NCBI GenBank assembly: GCA_001940925.1
Contig: MSGZ01000024.1
Span: 46,799-110,798, forward strand
Direction of reading: 5' to 3'
Length of the DNA: 64,000 bases
Source: Ruminococcus sp. Phil11
GTDB lineage: Bacteria > Bacillota > Clostridia > Oscillospirales > Ruminococcaceae
Positions 9,728 through 22,964 of this stretch are shown here, piece after piece (the first letter of the stretch is position 1; the number at the start of each line of letters is the position of its first letter). Position numbers and translations under genes: made by a program. The notes under the pieces are model-generated. The model did no database searches, was not told where the DNA came from, and worked only from the letters and a program-made list of their open reading frames with translations.

Positions 9728-10087
9728 ATGATAAAAGTTGATCTGAACGATCTCGGCCGCTTTTTCAAAAAGAGCGAGCTGATCCCCGCGATCTGCTACG
9801 AGGTCGATACGAAAACCGTGCTGATGCTCGCCTATATGAATGAGGAGAGCCTGCGGCGCACACTGGAAACAGGCTACACATGGTTCTGGAGCCGTTCGCG
9901 GCAGGAATACTGGAACAAGGGCGCGACCTCCGGGCATCTGCAGAAGGTTGTCTCGGTCTACGCGGACTGCGATGACGACACGCTGCTGGTCAATGTCCGG
10001 CAGACCGGCGTCGCCTGCCACACCGGCAGCTACAGCTGCTTTTTCAAGGAGCTTTACAACGATCAGAAAGAGGAGAATGAAGTATGA
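9728..10087 (+). CDS. hisI: Phosphoribosyl-AMP cyclohydrolase
   Basis: [43 protein letters not shown]...[21 protein letters not shown]. Confidence 0.95.
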   Translation: MIKVDLNDLGRFFKKSELIPAICYEVDTKTVLMLAYMNEESLRRTLETGYTWFWSRSRQEYWNKGATSGHLQKVVSVYADCDDDTLLVNVRQTGVACHTGSYSCFFKELYNDQKEENEV

Positions 10088-10422
10088 CAGTCTATCAGGA
10101 GATTTTTGAGGTCATCAAGGCGCGCAAGGCTGCGTTCGAGGCAGGCACTGCGCAGGAAAATTCGTACACCGCGTACCTGTTTGACAAGGGCGTGGACAAG
10201 ATCTGCAAGAAGGTCGGCGAGGAAGCGACCGAGACCGTGATCGCGGCCAAAAATAAGGATAACAATGAGCTGGCCAACGAGATCAACGACCTGCTTTATC
10301 ATGTCATGGTGCTGGCCGCGAATCAGGGGCTTGACTGGGCAGATGTCGAAAAGGTGCTTGAGGAGCGCAACGAAAAGATCGGCAACCTCAAGCAGTTCCA
10401 TCAGGTAGACAAGAATACCTGA
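10084..10422 (+). CDS. hisE: Phosphoribosyl-ATP pyrophosphatase
   Basis: [52 protein letters not shown]; overlaps hisI stop. Confidence 0.95.
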   Translation: MTVYQEIFEVIKARKAAFEAGTAQENSYTAYLFDKGVDKICKKVGEEATETVIAAKNKDNNELANEINDLLYHVMVLAANQGLDWADVEKVLEERNEKIGNLKQFHQVDKNT

Positions 10423-10535
10423 TCCGAAAGACGCACATTTCCGTTTCTCCCGGAATATACTGCACTGAGGATTCCGCAGGCTGCATGACCCTTGCCGCAC
10501 ACGGAACTCCAATTTCAGACCGGGAGGAATCCACC

Positions 10536-11315
10536 ATGAGTGAAATACCGAATGCCGAAAGCATCAGTGCCGTGCCGGTGAAGCTCGACCGCGTGTTCGA
10601 CAGCTGCAGTGACAAGGACTGCATCACGAATCTGCAGGTGATGCTGGAATCGGGCGGAGAGCTGCCGCCGCAGTTCACATCCGTAAAAACGCGCTGCTGC
10701 ACGATCGACAATGTGTGCATGAGCGTTGAGCCGATCCCGTTCAACCGCGGGTATTATACCGTGGATATCACATATACCTTCGGGGTGGAGCTGCTCTGCT
10801 ATACGCGGGCTTGCGACAGCCCCGCTGTGATGCGCGGAACGGCGTCTGCATCAAAGAGCGTGATTTTGTACGGCAGCGAATCCAGTACGCGTACATTTTT
10901 CAGCAGCGGCGCCAGAGTCGGGGACAATGACGGCTGCTGCGGCGTTGTCAATCTGCCGACGGCAAGCTGCCAGTGCGTTGATCCGATTGCACTGGAAACG
11001 CGCATCTGCGTGCTGCCGCCTGCGCCGGGTCAGCAGAATCCGGCAGAGCCGCCCGTGCCGCGCCGCGCCGTCGTGCTGACGCTCGGCGTGTTCTCGGTCG
11101 TGGAGTTGACGCGGCCTGTCACCATGACCGCGGCGGCCTATCCCTACAGCGTTCCGGCCAAGACCTGCTCGGGGGATACCGATTCTCCCTGCGAGATCTT
11201 CAACCGCATCTCGTTCCCGACAGAGGAATTTGTCCCGGCTGCGGATGCTGCGCAGCAGAACGCCGCAGAGCCGCTGCGCTATGAGGGTTTTTCCGGCTGG
11301 CATCCGATGCAGTGA
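10536..11315 (+). CDS. Conserved cysteine-rich protein of unknown function
   Basis: VPVKLDRVFDSCSDKDCITNLQV; paired Cys (KTRCCTID, GCCGVVN, ASCQCVD); RBS GGGAGG before ATG 10536. Confidence 0.6.
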   Translation: MSEIPNAESISAVPVKLDRVFDSCSDKDCITNLQVMLESGGELPPQFTSVKTRCCTIDNVCMSVEPIPFNRGYYTVDITYTFGVELLCYTRACDSPAVMRGTASASKSVILYGSESSTRTFFSSGARVGDNDGCCGVVNLPTASCQCVDPIALETRICVLPPAPGQQNPAEPPVPRRAVVLTLGVFSVVELTRPVTMTAAAYPYSVPAKTCSGDTDSPCEIFNRISFPTEEFVPAADAAQQNAAEPLRYEGFSGWHPMQ

Positions 11316-11463
11316 AAAACGCGCCGGCACGGGAACTGCTCTGAGGGTGTGTTCCTGTGCCGGTCTTTTGTATTGCCGACACGCGGAAATTGCTTACGAT
11401 TCACTTTTCATTCTTCACTTTCTGACTGAAGTGAATAGCGAATAATGAATAATACCTTTCGGG

Positions 11464-11850
11464 AGAAATACAATGTATCAATATATGCGCATTCAGGGCA
11501 GAGATAATTCATACGTCACGGGATATCCGAAGGGCATATTCGCGCTTTGCTGGAATCTGGTCAATGCAAAGGTGATGACTGCGGAAGAAGAAGCCCTGTT
11601 CATTTCTATAAACGAATGGTTCAAGGCGGAGCTTCCCGAACCGGAGCCCTGCAAACGGCATGAGCCGGTCATCACATTTTTCAAATGCGGCAGCACGGAG
11701 CTGATGCGGCAGAAGCTGGAACCGGCGATCGCGCTGCTGGACAAGTACCGCGTGCCTTACGATGTGGTTTACACGAATTTTGTCGGCACGGTCATCTATG
11801 AAGATGCATGGCAGGCCGCCGTTCCCGTGAAGGACGGCAAAATGGTGTGA
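11464..11850 (+). CDS. Hypothetical protein (ATG at 11473)
   Basis: 125-aa ORF directly preceding the MBL gene, same strand; RBS-like GGGAGAAA upstream. Confidence 0.6.
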   Translation, partial: RNTMYQYMRIQGRDNSYVTGYPKGIFALCWNLVNAKVMTAEEEALFISINEWFKAELPEPEPCKRHEPVITFFKCGSTELMRQKLEPAIALLDKYRVPYDVVYTNFVGTVIYEDAWQAAVPVKDGKMV

Positions 11851-11868
11851 TTGAAAGAGGAGACGTAT

Positions 11869-12562
11869 ATGGCTGATCCGGTCATCCGCACGGGACATAT
11901 CAATCTGTTTGCGCAGTCCGATGTGACCTGTTATATCATCCGCGGCGCAGAGGGTGATCTGCTCGTGGATACGGGCTTTTACATGAACCGCCGCGCTTTG
12001 CTGCAGTGGCTTTCGGTCTACAGCGTGAAATGGATCTTCCTGACCCATGCGCATCCCGATCATGACTGGAATGCCGCGGCGATCGCGCAGAAAACCGGCG
12101 CGAAAATTCTGCTGTATGAAGCTGACAGCACGCTGATCCGCAGCTTCCGGTCGCAGCCGGTGCACCCGACCGCCGACCGCTGGCGTCTGCGGAATCTGAC
12201 GCAGAATATCGGCGGGGCACTGGTCAAAAGTCCGCCGTATAAGCCGGATATTCTGTTCGGGGATGCGGACGGCGGTCTGCTCCGTCAGTACGGCTTTGAC
12301 GCGGAGATCGTGCACCTGCCCGGGCATACGCGCGGCTCGTCCGGCATTCTCTGCGGGGATGTGCTGTATTGCGGCGACGCGTTCACGGCAATTTTCGGCA
12401 GACCGGATATCACGCCGCACGCCGCTGATCTTCCGCAAATGACGGCATCTTTGCAGCGGATACTGGAAATCCGTCCGCGATGGCTCGCCTGCGGGCATGG
12501 GTTCCCGGTGAAGCTGCGGGATGCAGAACCGGTCATCCGCGCATATTTACAGGAGCACGCGC

Positions 12563-12573
<11 letters not shown>
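11869..12573 (+). CDS. Metallo-beta-lactamase fold hydrolase
   Basis: THAHPDHDWN, LPGHTRGSSGIL, GDAFTA, CGHG motifs; RBS AGAGGAG. Confidence 0.9.
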
Positions 12574-15038
<2,465 letters not shown>

Positions 15039-15081
15039 ACTGATCACGTGTTCCGGCGTTCGCTTTGACAGATTGAGCATC

Positions 15082-15115
15082 AGGCTGCACAGCCGGACGG
15101 TTGTGCAGCCTTTCT
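15082..15115 (+). terminator. Rho-independent terminator after ligA
   Basis: AGGCTGCACA...TGTGCAGCCTTTCTCTTT. Confidence 0.7.
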
Positions 15116-15279
15116 CTTTCTGTGAAAATAATTTGGCTGTGATTTCACATAACAATCACTTTGATTTTACAGCCCTTACACGCATTTTCAGTGCCAATTC
15201 AGCGTTCGCGGATATAATGAGAGCGTAGGATACAGCGCACGCGGGCAGCGTGCCTGTGAGAACGAAAAGAGGTGATTCA

Positions 15280-15948
15280 ATGCAATTCAGACATGAGATC
15301 AAGCACGAGATCAACTATTCCGACATGCTTATCATCCGGCAGAGGCTCCGCGCGGTTGCATATCCCGATCCCCACGCCGTAAACGGGAGATACTTTATCC
15401 GCAGCCTTTATTTCGACAATCCTGCGGACAAAGCCCTTATGGAAAAGGTCAACGGCATGAGCCGCCGTGAGAAATTCCGCATCCGCTATTACAACGGCGA
15501 CCCCTCGGTCATCCATCTGGAAAAGAAAAGCAAGGTCGATCATCTCGGGAACAAGCAGAGTGCCCCGCTGACAAAGGAGCAGGCACAGCGAATTGCGGAC
15601 GGGGATACCGAATGGATGATTGATTCGCAGTTTCTGCTGATCCGGGAACTGTACGCCAAAATGCAGACAGAGGGCATCGCGCCGAAAACGATCGTGGATT
15701 ACACAAGAGAGCCGTTCATCTATCCTGCGGGAAATGTCCGTGTGACGCTTGATTACGATATCCGGAGCGGCTTGCGGTGCACTGATTTTCTGAATCCTGC
15801 CTGCGTGACCGTTCCCGTTTCGGACGCGATCATCCTTGAGGTCAAGTGGGACGCATTTCTGCCCGATATCATCCGGGATGCAGTTGCTCTCGCGGACAGG
15901 CGCGAGGGTGCTTTCTCAAAATATGCAGCCTGCAGAATTTATGGATAA
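15280..15948 (+). CDS. VTC-domain (polyphosphate polymerase domain) protein
   Basis: RHEIKHEINYSDMLIIRQRL...YFIRSLYFDN...KFRIRYYNGD...IHLEKKSK...EVKWDAFLP; RBS AGAGGTG. Confidence 0.85.
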   Translation: MQFRHEIKHEINYSDMLIIRQRLRAVAYPDPHAVNGRYFIRSLYFDNPADKALMEKVNGMSRREKFRIRYYNGDPSVIHLEKKSKVDHLGNKQSAPLTKEQAQRIADGDTEWMIDSQFLLIRELYAKMQTEGIAPKTIVDYTREPFIYPAGNVRVTLDYDIRSGLRCTDFLNPACVTVPVSDAIILEVKWDAFLPDIIRDAVALADRREGAFSKYAACRIYG

Positions 15949-15963
15949 TAAGGAGTTTTTACA

Positions 15964-16635
15964 ATGAGTTTCAACGATATTTTCAAGTCTGATTTTATAG
16001 AGAACGTGACCAGCGTCAGCCTTCTTGATATGGCGGTCGCCCTGCTTCTTGCATTCGGTATGGGAATGTTCATCTTCCTTGTTTACAAGAAAACCTATTC
16101 CGGCGTGATGTACTCCGCCAGCTTCGGCACAACACTGGTCGCGCTGACCATGATCACGACGGTCGTGATCCTTGCCGTGACAAGCAATGTCGTGCTTTCG
16201 CTCGGCATGGTCGGTGCGCTTTCGATCGTCCGCTTCCGGACAGCGATCAAGGAACCGCTTGACATTGCGTTTCTGTTCTGGTCGATCGCGGTCGGCATCG
16301 TTCTTGCGGCCGGCATGATTCCGCTTGCAGTCATCGGCAGCGTGATCATCGGCGTGATCCTGCTTGTGTTCGTAAACCGCAAATCCTGCAAAAACCCGTA
16401 TATCGTTGTGGTGCGCTGTGACGGCCACGACAGCGAAACAAAAGCAAAAGCGTTCCTCGACGGCAAGACCGAACGCTGCGTCGTCAAGAGCAAGACGGCA
16501 CAGAAGGGCTCCGTTGAGCTGAATATGGAGATTCGCCTCAAGGATGACAACACCGATTTTGTCAATGCCCTTGCAGAGATGGAGGGTGTGAGCAGTGCAG
16601 TGCTTGTCAGCTATAACGGCGACTACATGGGATAA
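15964..16635 (+). CDS. DUF4956 family membrane protein
   Basis: Multi-TM N-term with LGMVGALSIVRFRTAIKEPLDIAFLFWSIAVGI, typical of DUF4956. Confidence 0.82.
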   Translation: MSFNDIFKSDFIENVTSVSLLDMAVALLLAFGMGMFIFLVYKKTYSGVMYSASFGTTLVALTMITTVVILAVTSNVVLSLGMVGALSIVRFRTAIKEPLDIAFLFWSIAVGIVLAAGMIPLAVIGSVIIGVILLVFVNRKSCKNPYIVVVRCDGHDSETKAKAFLDGKTERCVVKSKTAQKGSVELNMEIRLKDDNTDFVNALAEMEGVSSAVLVSYNGDYMG

Positions 16636-16647
16636 GGGTGTGATGGA

Positions 16648-18864
16648 ATGTCGGCACATAAAAGCATAGACCGGATCTGCATTGTGATAACGGCTGCCGC
16701 GATCGTGCTTGCGTTTCTTTTCTGCAGCGGCCGGACTTTCGGCATACAGACTGCAGCACACGCGATCGGCTATGAGAACAGACTGTTCGACCGCTCACGG
16801 GTGCATACCGTTGACATTGTGATGAACGACTGGGACAGCTTCATCCAAAATGCCGAGAGCGAGGAATATTATGCATGCAGCCTTGTGATCGACGGCGAGG
16901 CTGTACGCAATGTCGGGATACGCGGCAAGGGCAATACATCCCTCAGCTCCGTAAAGAACATGAACAGCGAACGCTACAGCTTCAAGATCGAGTTTGACCA
17001 GTACGAAAGCGGCAAGACCTATCATGGGCTGGACAAGCTCTGCCTGAACAATATCATTCAGGACAACACCTACATGAAGGATTATCTTGCGTATACGCTG
17101 ATGTATGATTTCGGCGTGGATGCGCCCCTTTGCAGCTATGCCTATCTCACGGTCAACGGCGAGGACTGGGGGCTGTATCTTGCGGTCGAGGCGATCGAGG
17201 ATTCCTTCCTTGAACGGAACTACGGCAGCAATTACGGCGATCTCTATAAGCCCGATGCGATGAGCTTCGGCGGCGGCAGAGGCAACGGCAAGGACTTCAG
17301 CATGGGCGGCTTCATGGAGAAAAACGGCGAAGCTGCAGAAGGCTCCGGTCAGGACGGCACGCAGCTTATGCCGCCCGGACAGGGCGGAGAAATGCCGGAC
17401 TTCGGCAATATGCCGGATTTCGGCGGGGAAATGCCGCAGTTCGATCCGGAAAAAATGCCCGGGGATCTCGGCGATTTTGATCCCCAAAAGATGTTCGGAG
17501 CAGGCGGCGAAATGCCGGATTTCGGCGGCGGTGAAGGCAAGGGCGGCTTCGGCATGGACAGCGACGATGTCAAGCTGAAATATACCGATGACGATCCCGA
17601 CAGCTATTCCAATATCTTCAGCAATGCAAAAACAACTGTGAACGGGGCCGATCAGAAGCGTCTGATCCGTTCGCTGAAGGCTCTGCTGGAGCAGTCCGAC
17701 CTTGCAAACACGGTCGATACCGATGAGGTCATCCGTTATTTTGTCGTCCATGATTTCCTTGTCAACGGCGACAGCTACACGGGGCAGATGATCCACAACT
17801 ACTATCTCTACGAGGAGAACGACAGGCTTTCCATGATACCGTGGGACTATAATCTTGCTTACGGCTCGTTCATGGGCGGCAATGCGTCGTCCTCTGTCAA
17901 TGCGCCGATCGACACGCCGGTATCGAACGGCATGAGTGACCGCCCGATGATCGCGTGGATCTTTGACAGCGATGAATACACAGCGCAGTATCATGCACGT
18001 TTCAGCGAATTTCTGAACAGTGCGGATTTTGAGACGCTGGTATCGGATACCGCTGCGCTGATCGCAGAATATGTCGAAAAGGACCCGACGAAATTCTGCA
18101 CCTATGACGAATTTCAAACGGGCGTTGAAGCAATCGGCAGATTCTGCACGCTTCGCGCAGAGAGCGTCCGCGGACAGCTTGACGGTACGATCCCTTCCAC
18201 GACAGAAGGACAGCGTGCTGACAGCTCCGCACTGATCAATACGGACGGCCTGAACATCTCGGATATGGGCTCGATGGGCGGCGGCTTCGGCGGCGGCAGG
18301 GGCGGCTTCGGCGGAAAGCCGGAGCGTTCCGGCATGCAGGACGCCGATGCGCAGACGGGTCAGTCCGGCGGCAGAGAGGCGGGACAGAATCCGGAGCGTT
18401 CCGGCAGACGCGGCCGGAGTACGCGGCAGGAGCAGTCCGGTGCAGCGGTGCTTTCGTTCGGAAGCGGCAGCCGTGCGGCCGTGCAGAGCTTGGCTGCCGG
18501 ACCGGGCTTCGGCGGCGGTGAAATGCCGGAGGGATTTGACCCCGGCAATATGCCCGGCGGCTTCGGCGGCGGTGACATGCCGCAGGATTTCAACCCGGAC
18601 AATATGCCGCAGGGCTTCTCCGGTGACCGGGATGACGGCAGCGCGGATGCCGCAAAGGAGGATGCTGCTTCGGCTGATCCGCAGGAAAAGCCCGCAGAGA
18701 AAGCGGACAGCGCAGGCGGCCAAAGACCGCAGCCGGGCGGCGGCAGCTTCCCGGGCATGAGCGGTGCTCCGCAGCAGGACAATACGGCAGCTTACATTTT
18801 GCTTGGCGTTTCCGCACTTGTGCTGCTGCTCGGGCTTGGATTCGCGCTGAAATTCAAGCGGTGA
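16648..18864 (+). CDS. CotH-kinase-family protein with Gly/Met/Pro-rich insertions and C-terminal TM
   Basis: IRGKGNTSLSS, YHGLDKLCLNNIIQDNTYMKDYLAYTLMYDFGVDAPLCSYAYLTVNGEDWGLYLAVEAIEDSFLERNYG; MIPWDYNLAYGSF. Confidence 0.88.
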   Translation: MSAHKSIDRICIVITAAAIVLAFLFCSGRTFGIQTAAHAIGYENRLFDRSRVHTVDIVMNDWDSFIQNAESEEYYACSLVIDGEAVRNVGIRGKGNTSLSSVKNMNSERYSFKIEFDQYESGKTYHGLDKLCLNNIIQDNTYMKDYLAYTLMYDFGVDAPLCSYAYLTVNGEDWGLYLAVEAIEDSFLERNYGSNYGDLYKPDAMSFGGGRGNGKDFSMGGFMEKNGEAAEGSGQDGTQLMPPGQGGEMPDFGNMPDFGGEMPQFDPEKMPGDLGDFDPQKMFGAGGEMPDFGGGEGKGGFGMDSDDVKLKYTDDDPDSYSNIFSNAKTTVNGADQKRLIRSLKALLEQSDLANTVDTDEVIRYFVVHDFLVNGDSYTGQMIHNYYLYEENDRLSMIPWDYNLAYGSFMGGNASSSVNAPIDTPVSNGMSDRPMIAWIFDSDEYTAQYHARFSEFLNSADFETLVSDTAALIAEYVEKDPTKFCTYDEFQTGVEAIGRFCTLRAESVRGQLDGTIPSTTEGQRADSSALINTDGLNISDMGSMGGGFGGGRGGFGGKPERSGMQDADAQTGQSGGREAGQNPERSGRRGRSTRQEQSGAAVLSFGSGSRAAVQSLAAGPGFGGGEMPEGFDPGNMPGGFGGGDMPQDFNPDNMPQGFSGDRDDGSADAAKEDAASADPQEKPAEKADSAGGQRPQPGGGSFPGMSGAPQQDNTAAYILLGVSALVLLLGLGFALKFKR

Positions 18865-18882
18865 TTTTGTACAGCAATCAAA

Positions 18883-18918
18883 AACAGGCAGATACCTCGT
18901 ATGAAGTATCTGCCTGTT
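18883..18918. terminator. Bidirectional terminator between convergent cotH-like and metK genes
   Basis: AACAGGCAGATAC...GTATCTGCCTGTT 13-bp stem, A-rich 5' and T-rich 3' flanks. Confidence 0.75.
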
Positions 18919-18934
18919 CTGTTTCAGCGGCTGT

Positions 18935-20104
<1,170 letters not shown>

Positions 20105-20105
20105 A

Positions 20106-20999
20106 TTAAACCTCCTGTAGTGTTTCGGGTTCGGCCGGGGTTTCCGGCCGGTTTTCGGTTGTCTGTGACCATGTTTCTGCCCACATATCGCAGATCTCAC
20201 GGCGCTTGGATCTCCGGATCAGGAAAAATCCGAAGGCGGCCAGTGCCGCGCAGAGCAGCACTTCGGAAATATCGCTGAGGCTTGCTTCTTCTGTGAGGAC
20301 AGCAGAAACTTCATCGGCCTTCATGAAGGAGAGCATCAGCATATCATGCAGCGTGTGCAGCAGCATCGGCACGAGAATATTGCCGCCCCGCATAAACACG
20401 GCACCGAGGAAAATGCCGATGCAGATTGTGACGACGCCCTGCACCAGACTTGCGCTGACCGATGCGCCGACAAAGATATTTGTGAGATGCGTCAGGCCGA
20501 AGATGATTCCGGTGATGATGACGATCAGCGGAACCTGCTTCTCGGAACGGAGCTGCCGCTTCAGATAGGAGAGCGGGAGCCCGCGGAAGATGACTTCCTC
20601 CGAAAAGCCGGCCGTCAGCGAAAGCGAAATGACCTTCAGATTAAAGGTCTGCGGGAAATCGCCGTGCAGGAAGTCCGGCAGGCAGAGCACCAGCCAGAAC
20701 AGCAAAATCACAGGACAACATCGCAGTGTTTTCAGGAAACCGCGGAATAAGATTCCCTTGAAATCCGGCAGGAACCAGAGCCTGTGGATCAGCAGCGTAA
20801 GGGGTGCCATGATGATCACGCCGAGGAAGATATAGTCCGTAGGGTCGCCGAGCCCCATCATTACGCTGACAACACCGATCACAAATGATGCCGGGATCAT
20901 TACGATGAAATATGCCCAGAGGATCAGAACGATTGTGCCGAGAACTGTGTGTCTGTCAAAAAAGGGATGCTGCCGCGTTTGTGATAGTGATTGTTCCAT
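20106..20999 (-). CDS. CPBP family intramembrane metalloprotease, first gene of SAM-riboswitch operon
   Basis: [21 protein letters not shown] and [12 protein letters not shown]; stop codon 1 nt upstream of metK ATG. Confidence 0.85.
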   Translation of the reverse strand: MEQSLSQTRQHPFFDRHTVLGTIVLILWAYFIVMIPASFVIGVVSVMMGLGDPTDYIFLGVIIMAPLTLLIHRLWFLPDFKGILFRGFLKTLRCCPVILLFWLVLCLPDFLHGDFPQTFNLKVISLSLTAGFSEEVIFRGLPLSYLKRQLRSEKQVPLIVIITGIIFGLTHLTNIFVGASVSASLVQGVVTICIGIFLGAVFMRGGNILVPMLLHTLHDMLMLSFMKADEVSAVLTEEASLSDISEVLLCAALAAFGFFLIRRSKRREICDMWAETWSQTTENRPETPAEPETLQEV

Positions 21000-21027
21000 T
21001 GATTTATCCTTCCTTTTCCGTCAAAAA

Positions 21028-21052
21028 GGCGGCATACAGAACGTATGCCGCC
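21028..21052 (-). terminator. Expression-platform terminator hairpin of SAM riboswitch
   Basis: Minus strand GGCGGCATAC-gttct-GTATGCCGCC followed by TTTTT. Confidence 0.8.
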
Positions 21053-21067
21053 TATCGTTGCATTCGT

Positions 21068-21170
21068 TCCTCATCTTTCGGCTTTTGCCGCAGGATTTGG
21101 CACCGTGCATCGTTCGGATGCGGTTGCCGCGGCTTCACAGGACCTGATTCCTCCGCCGCTCATGATAAGG
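21068..21170 (-). ncRNA. SAM-I (S-box) riboswitch
   Basis: Minus strand CTTATCATGAGCGGCGGAGGAATCAGGTCCTGTGAAGCCGCGGCAACC...GGTGCCAAATCCTGCGGC...GAAAGATGAGG matches SAM-I core (CTTATCA..GGYGGAGGGA..GGCCC.RTGAARCC.CGGCAACC...GGTGC.AA.TCC.RC). Confidence 0.92.
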
Positions 21171-21179
21171 CTGTCATAT

Positions 21180-21208
21180 ATTATATCATATCAGAGGGGA
21201 TTTGTCAA
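21180..21208 (-). promoter_or_regulatory. Consensus sigma-A promoter TTGACA-17-TATAAT driving SAM riboswitch transcript
   Basis: Minus strand TTGACA (21208-21203), 17-nt spacer, TATAAT (21185-21180). Confidence 0.85.
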
Positions 21209-21298
21209 GACTTTTTCACAGGCAGCGTTATTGTTTTTTTCTATCGGAAGCATATACCGAACGTCCTGTGCATAAAATGCAGAAAAGGCGGTGGTACG

Positions 21299-21997
21299 GT
21301 GTTTGCATTTTTATCGGGACTGTTCGGGCAGATGACGGTGTTCCTTCTGCATGTCGATCATGCGGCGGCATTTCCGCCGGCACTGACGCGTACAGAGGAA
21401 GAGGAATGTCTGCGGCAGCTGGCCGCGGGCGATGATGCAGCGCGGCAGAAGCTGATCTCGCACAATCTGCGGCTGGTCGCGCACATCACAAAGAAGTTTT
21501 ATTCTCCTGACCGCGAGCAGGAGGAGCTCATCTCGATCGGGACGCTCGGGCTCATCAAGGCGGTGTCCTCGTTCAATACGGAGAAGGGCGCACGCTTTGC
21601 GACCTATGCTGCACGGTGCATTGAAAATGAGATCCTGATGCATTACCGCGCAAAAAAGAAGACCGCCGGAGAAGTGTTCTTCGACGATCCTCTGGAATAC
21701 GATAAGGACGGCAATGCGCTGACGCTGCTGGACATCATGCCGGACAGCACCGATCTGGAAACGCAGGTCGAGCAGTCCATGCAGGAAAAGCAGCTGTACC
21801 GCTTTCTTGAGACGCGGCTCGGAAAGCGCGAGTGGACGGTCATCGCGCGGCGGTACGGGCTGTTCGGCTATCCTGCGCAGACGCAGCGCGAGGTTGCGGA
21901 AACGCTTGGCATCAGCCGGTCGTATGTCTCCCGCATCGAAAAGCGCGCGCTGACGCTTCTGCGGGATGCCTACGAGGAAAGCGGGGAGCTTGCGTAA
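21299..21997 (+). CDS. sigK: RNA polymerase sporulation sigma factor SigK-like
   Basis: LTRTEEEECLRQLAAGDDAARQKLISHNLRLVAHITKKFYSPDREQEELISIGTLGLIKAVSSFNTEKGARFATYAARCIENEILMHYRAKKK...EVAETLGISRSYVSRIEKRAL; GTG start with AAAGGCGG upstream. Confidence 0.85.
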   Translation: MFAFLSGLFGQMTVFLLHVDHAAAFPPALTRTEEEECLRQLAAGDDAARQKLISHNLRLVAHITKKFYSPDREQEELISIGTLGLIKAVSSFNTEKGARFATYAARCIENEILMHYRAKKKTAGEVFFDDPLEYDKDGNALTLLDIMPDSTDLETQVEQSMQEKQLYRFLETRLGKREWTVIARRYGLFGYPAQTQREVAETLGISRSYVSRIEKRALTLLRDAYEESGELA

Positions 21998-22684
21998 TCA
22001 CCCGCGGTTCAGATACAGCACGACGCCGACGCAGACTGCGAGCAGCACCGCGGAAACCGCCGCGACCAATACGACGGACGTTTTTTTGTCCGCGAGGTGA
22101 TCGCCGACCGGGAATCCGCAGAGGCGGAGTACATGCAGGAACGGCCGGTACAGCAGCAGTGTGATTGCGGCATTGATGCCTGCCTTCAGCAGATTGAACG
22201 GCAGGAACATTGTGCTCAGCAGCGGGACGATCTCGGCGCGGGAAATGCCCATGTACAGCGGCGAGATCAGATAGTTCCACAGCAGCATGCACACGGTCAT
22301 CGCGGCGACGGCGCAGACAAGGCCGAGCGCGGCACCGTAGATATCGCGGCGTTTTTTGTAGATCAGCGAGGCGGTGCAGGCAAAGGCTGCACTCGCAATG
22401 ATGTTCATGATCATGCCGATCAGACCTGTCGAGCTGATGAACAGCTCCAGCACGCCGGTGACGACACAGCAGGCGAGTGCGGCAAGCGGGCCGTAGAGGA
22501 AGCCTGCGAGTGTCAGGAAAATGTCCTTCGGTTCATAGCTCAGGAAGCCGATGACCGGTACCTTGATAAACAGCATGGAGACATAGCCGACGGCACTCAG
22601 CAGTGCGAGGACGGTCAGCTTTCTGACGGCGGATGTGTTCTGCGCACCGGTCATCGGTACGGCAGCAGCGGCGGATTTTTTCAT
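21998..22684 (-). CDS. ECF transporter S component, riboflavin (RibU-like)
   Basis: Multi-TM ECF S protein (LTVLALLSAVGYVSMLFIKVPVIGFLSYEPKDIFLTLAGFLYGPLAAL) preceded by FMN riboswitch. Confidence 0.85.
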   Translation of the reverse strand: MKKSAAAAVPMTGAQNTSAVRKLTVLALLSAVGYVSMLFIKVPVIGFLSYEPKDIFLTLAGFLYGPLAALACCVVTGVLELFISSTGLIGMIMNIIASAAFACTASLIYKKRRDIYGAALGLVCAVAAMTVCMLLWNYLISPLYMGISRAEIVPLLSTMFLPFNLLKAGINAAITLLLYRPFLHVLRLCGFPVGDHLADKKTSVVLVAAVSAVLLAVCVGVVLYLNRG

Positions 22685-22726
22685 GGGGATCGTTCCTTTC
22701 TGACATGAAGATTTGCGGCTTCTTGC

Positions 22727-22767
22727 AGAAGAAAAACCGCCCGCAAACCTGTTCGGCTCACGGGCGG
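22727..22767 (-). terminator. FMN riboswitch terminator
   Basis: Minus strand CCGCCCGtgagccgaacaggtttGCGGGCGGTTTTTC. Confidence 0.75.
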
Positions 22768-22824
22768 AGATTGTATCAGTTCTGATGCTGCACTGCAGCA
22801 GGCGTACCGCGGTACACCTCTGAA

Positions 22825-22945
22825 CAATCTGTTTCTTCCATCCGGACTGTGACCGTCGGTACCGGAATTGCACCGGTTCGGCCGCTGAAAAGCGGTTCGC
22901 GGACTGTACCGCCGGTGAGGAGTTTCACCTCGCCCTGAAACAATT
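22825..22945 (-). ncRNA. FMN riboswitch (RFN element)
   Basis: Minus strand TTTCAGGGCGAGGTGAAACTCCTCACCGGCGGTACAGTCCGCGAACC...GGTGCAATTCCGGTACCGACGGTCACAGTCCGGATGGAAGAAA matches RFN consensus. Confidence 0.95.
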
Positions 22946-22964
22946 GTACGGGATGCGGGAATGC

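Noticed and set aside
11390-11460. AT-rich ATTCATTATTCAC-like motifs here and at 6240-6262, considered as MITEs
   Set aside because: Short and imperfect, without clear target duplications; insufficient evidence for a mobile element
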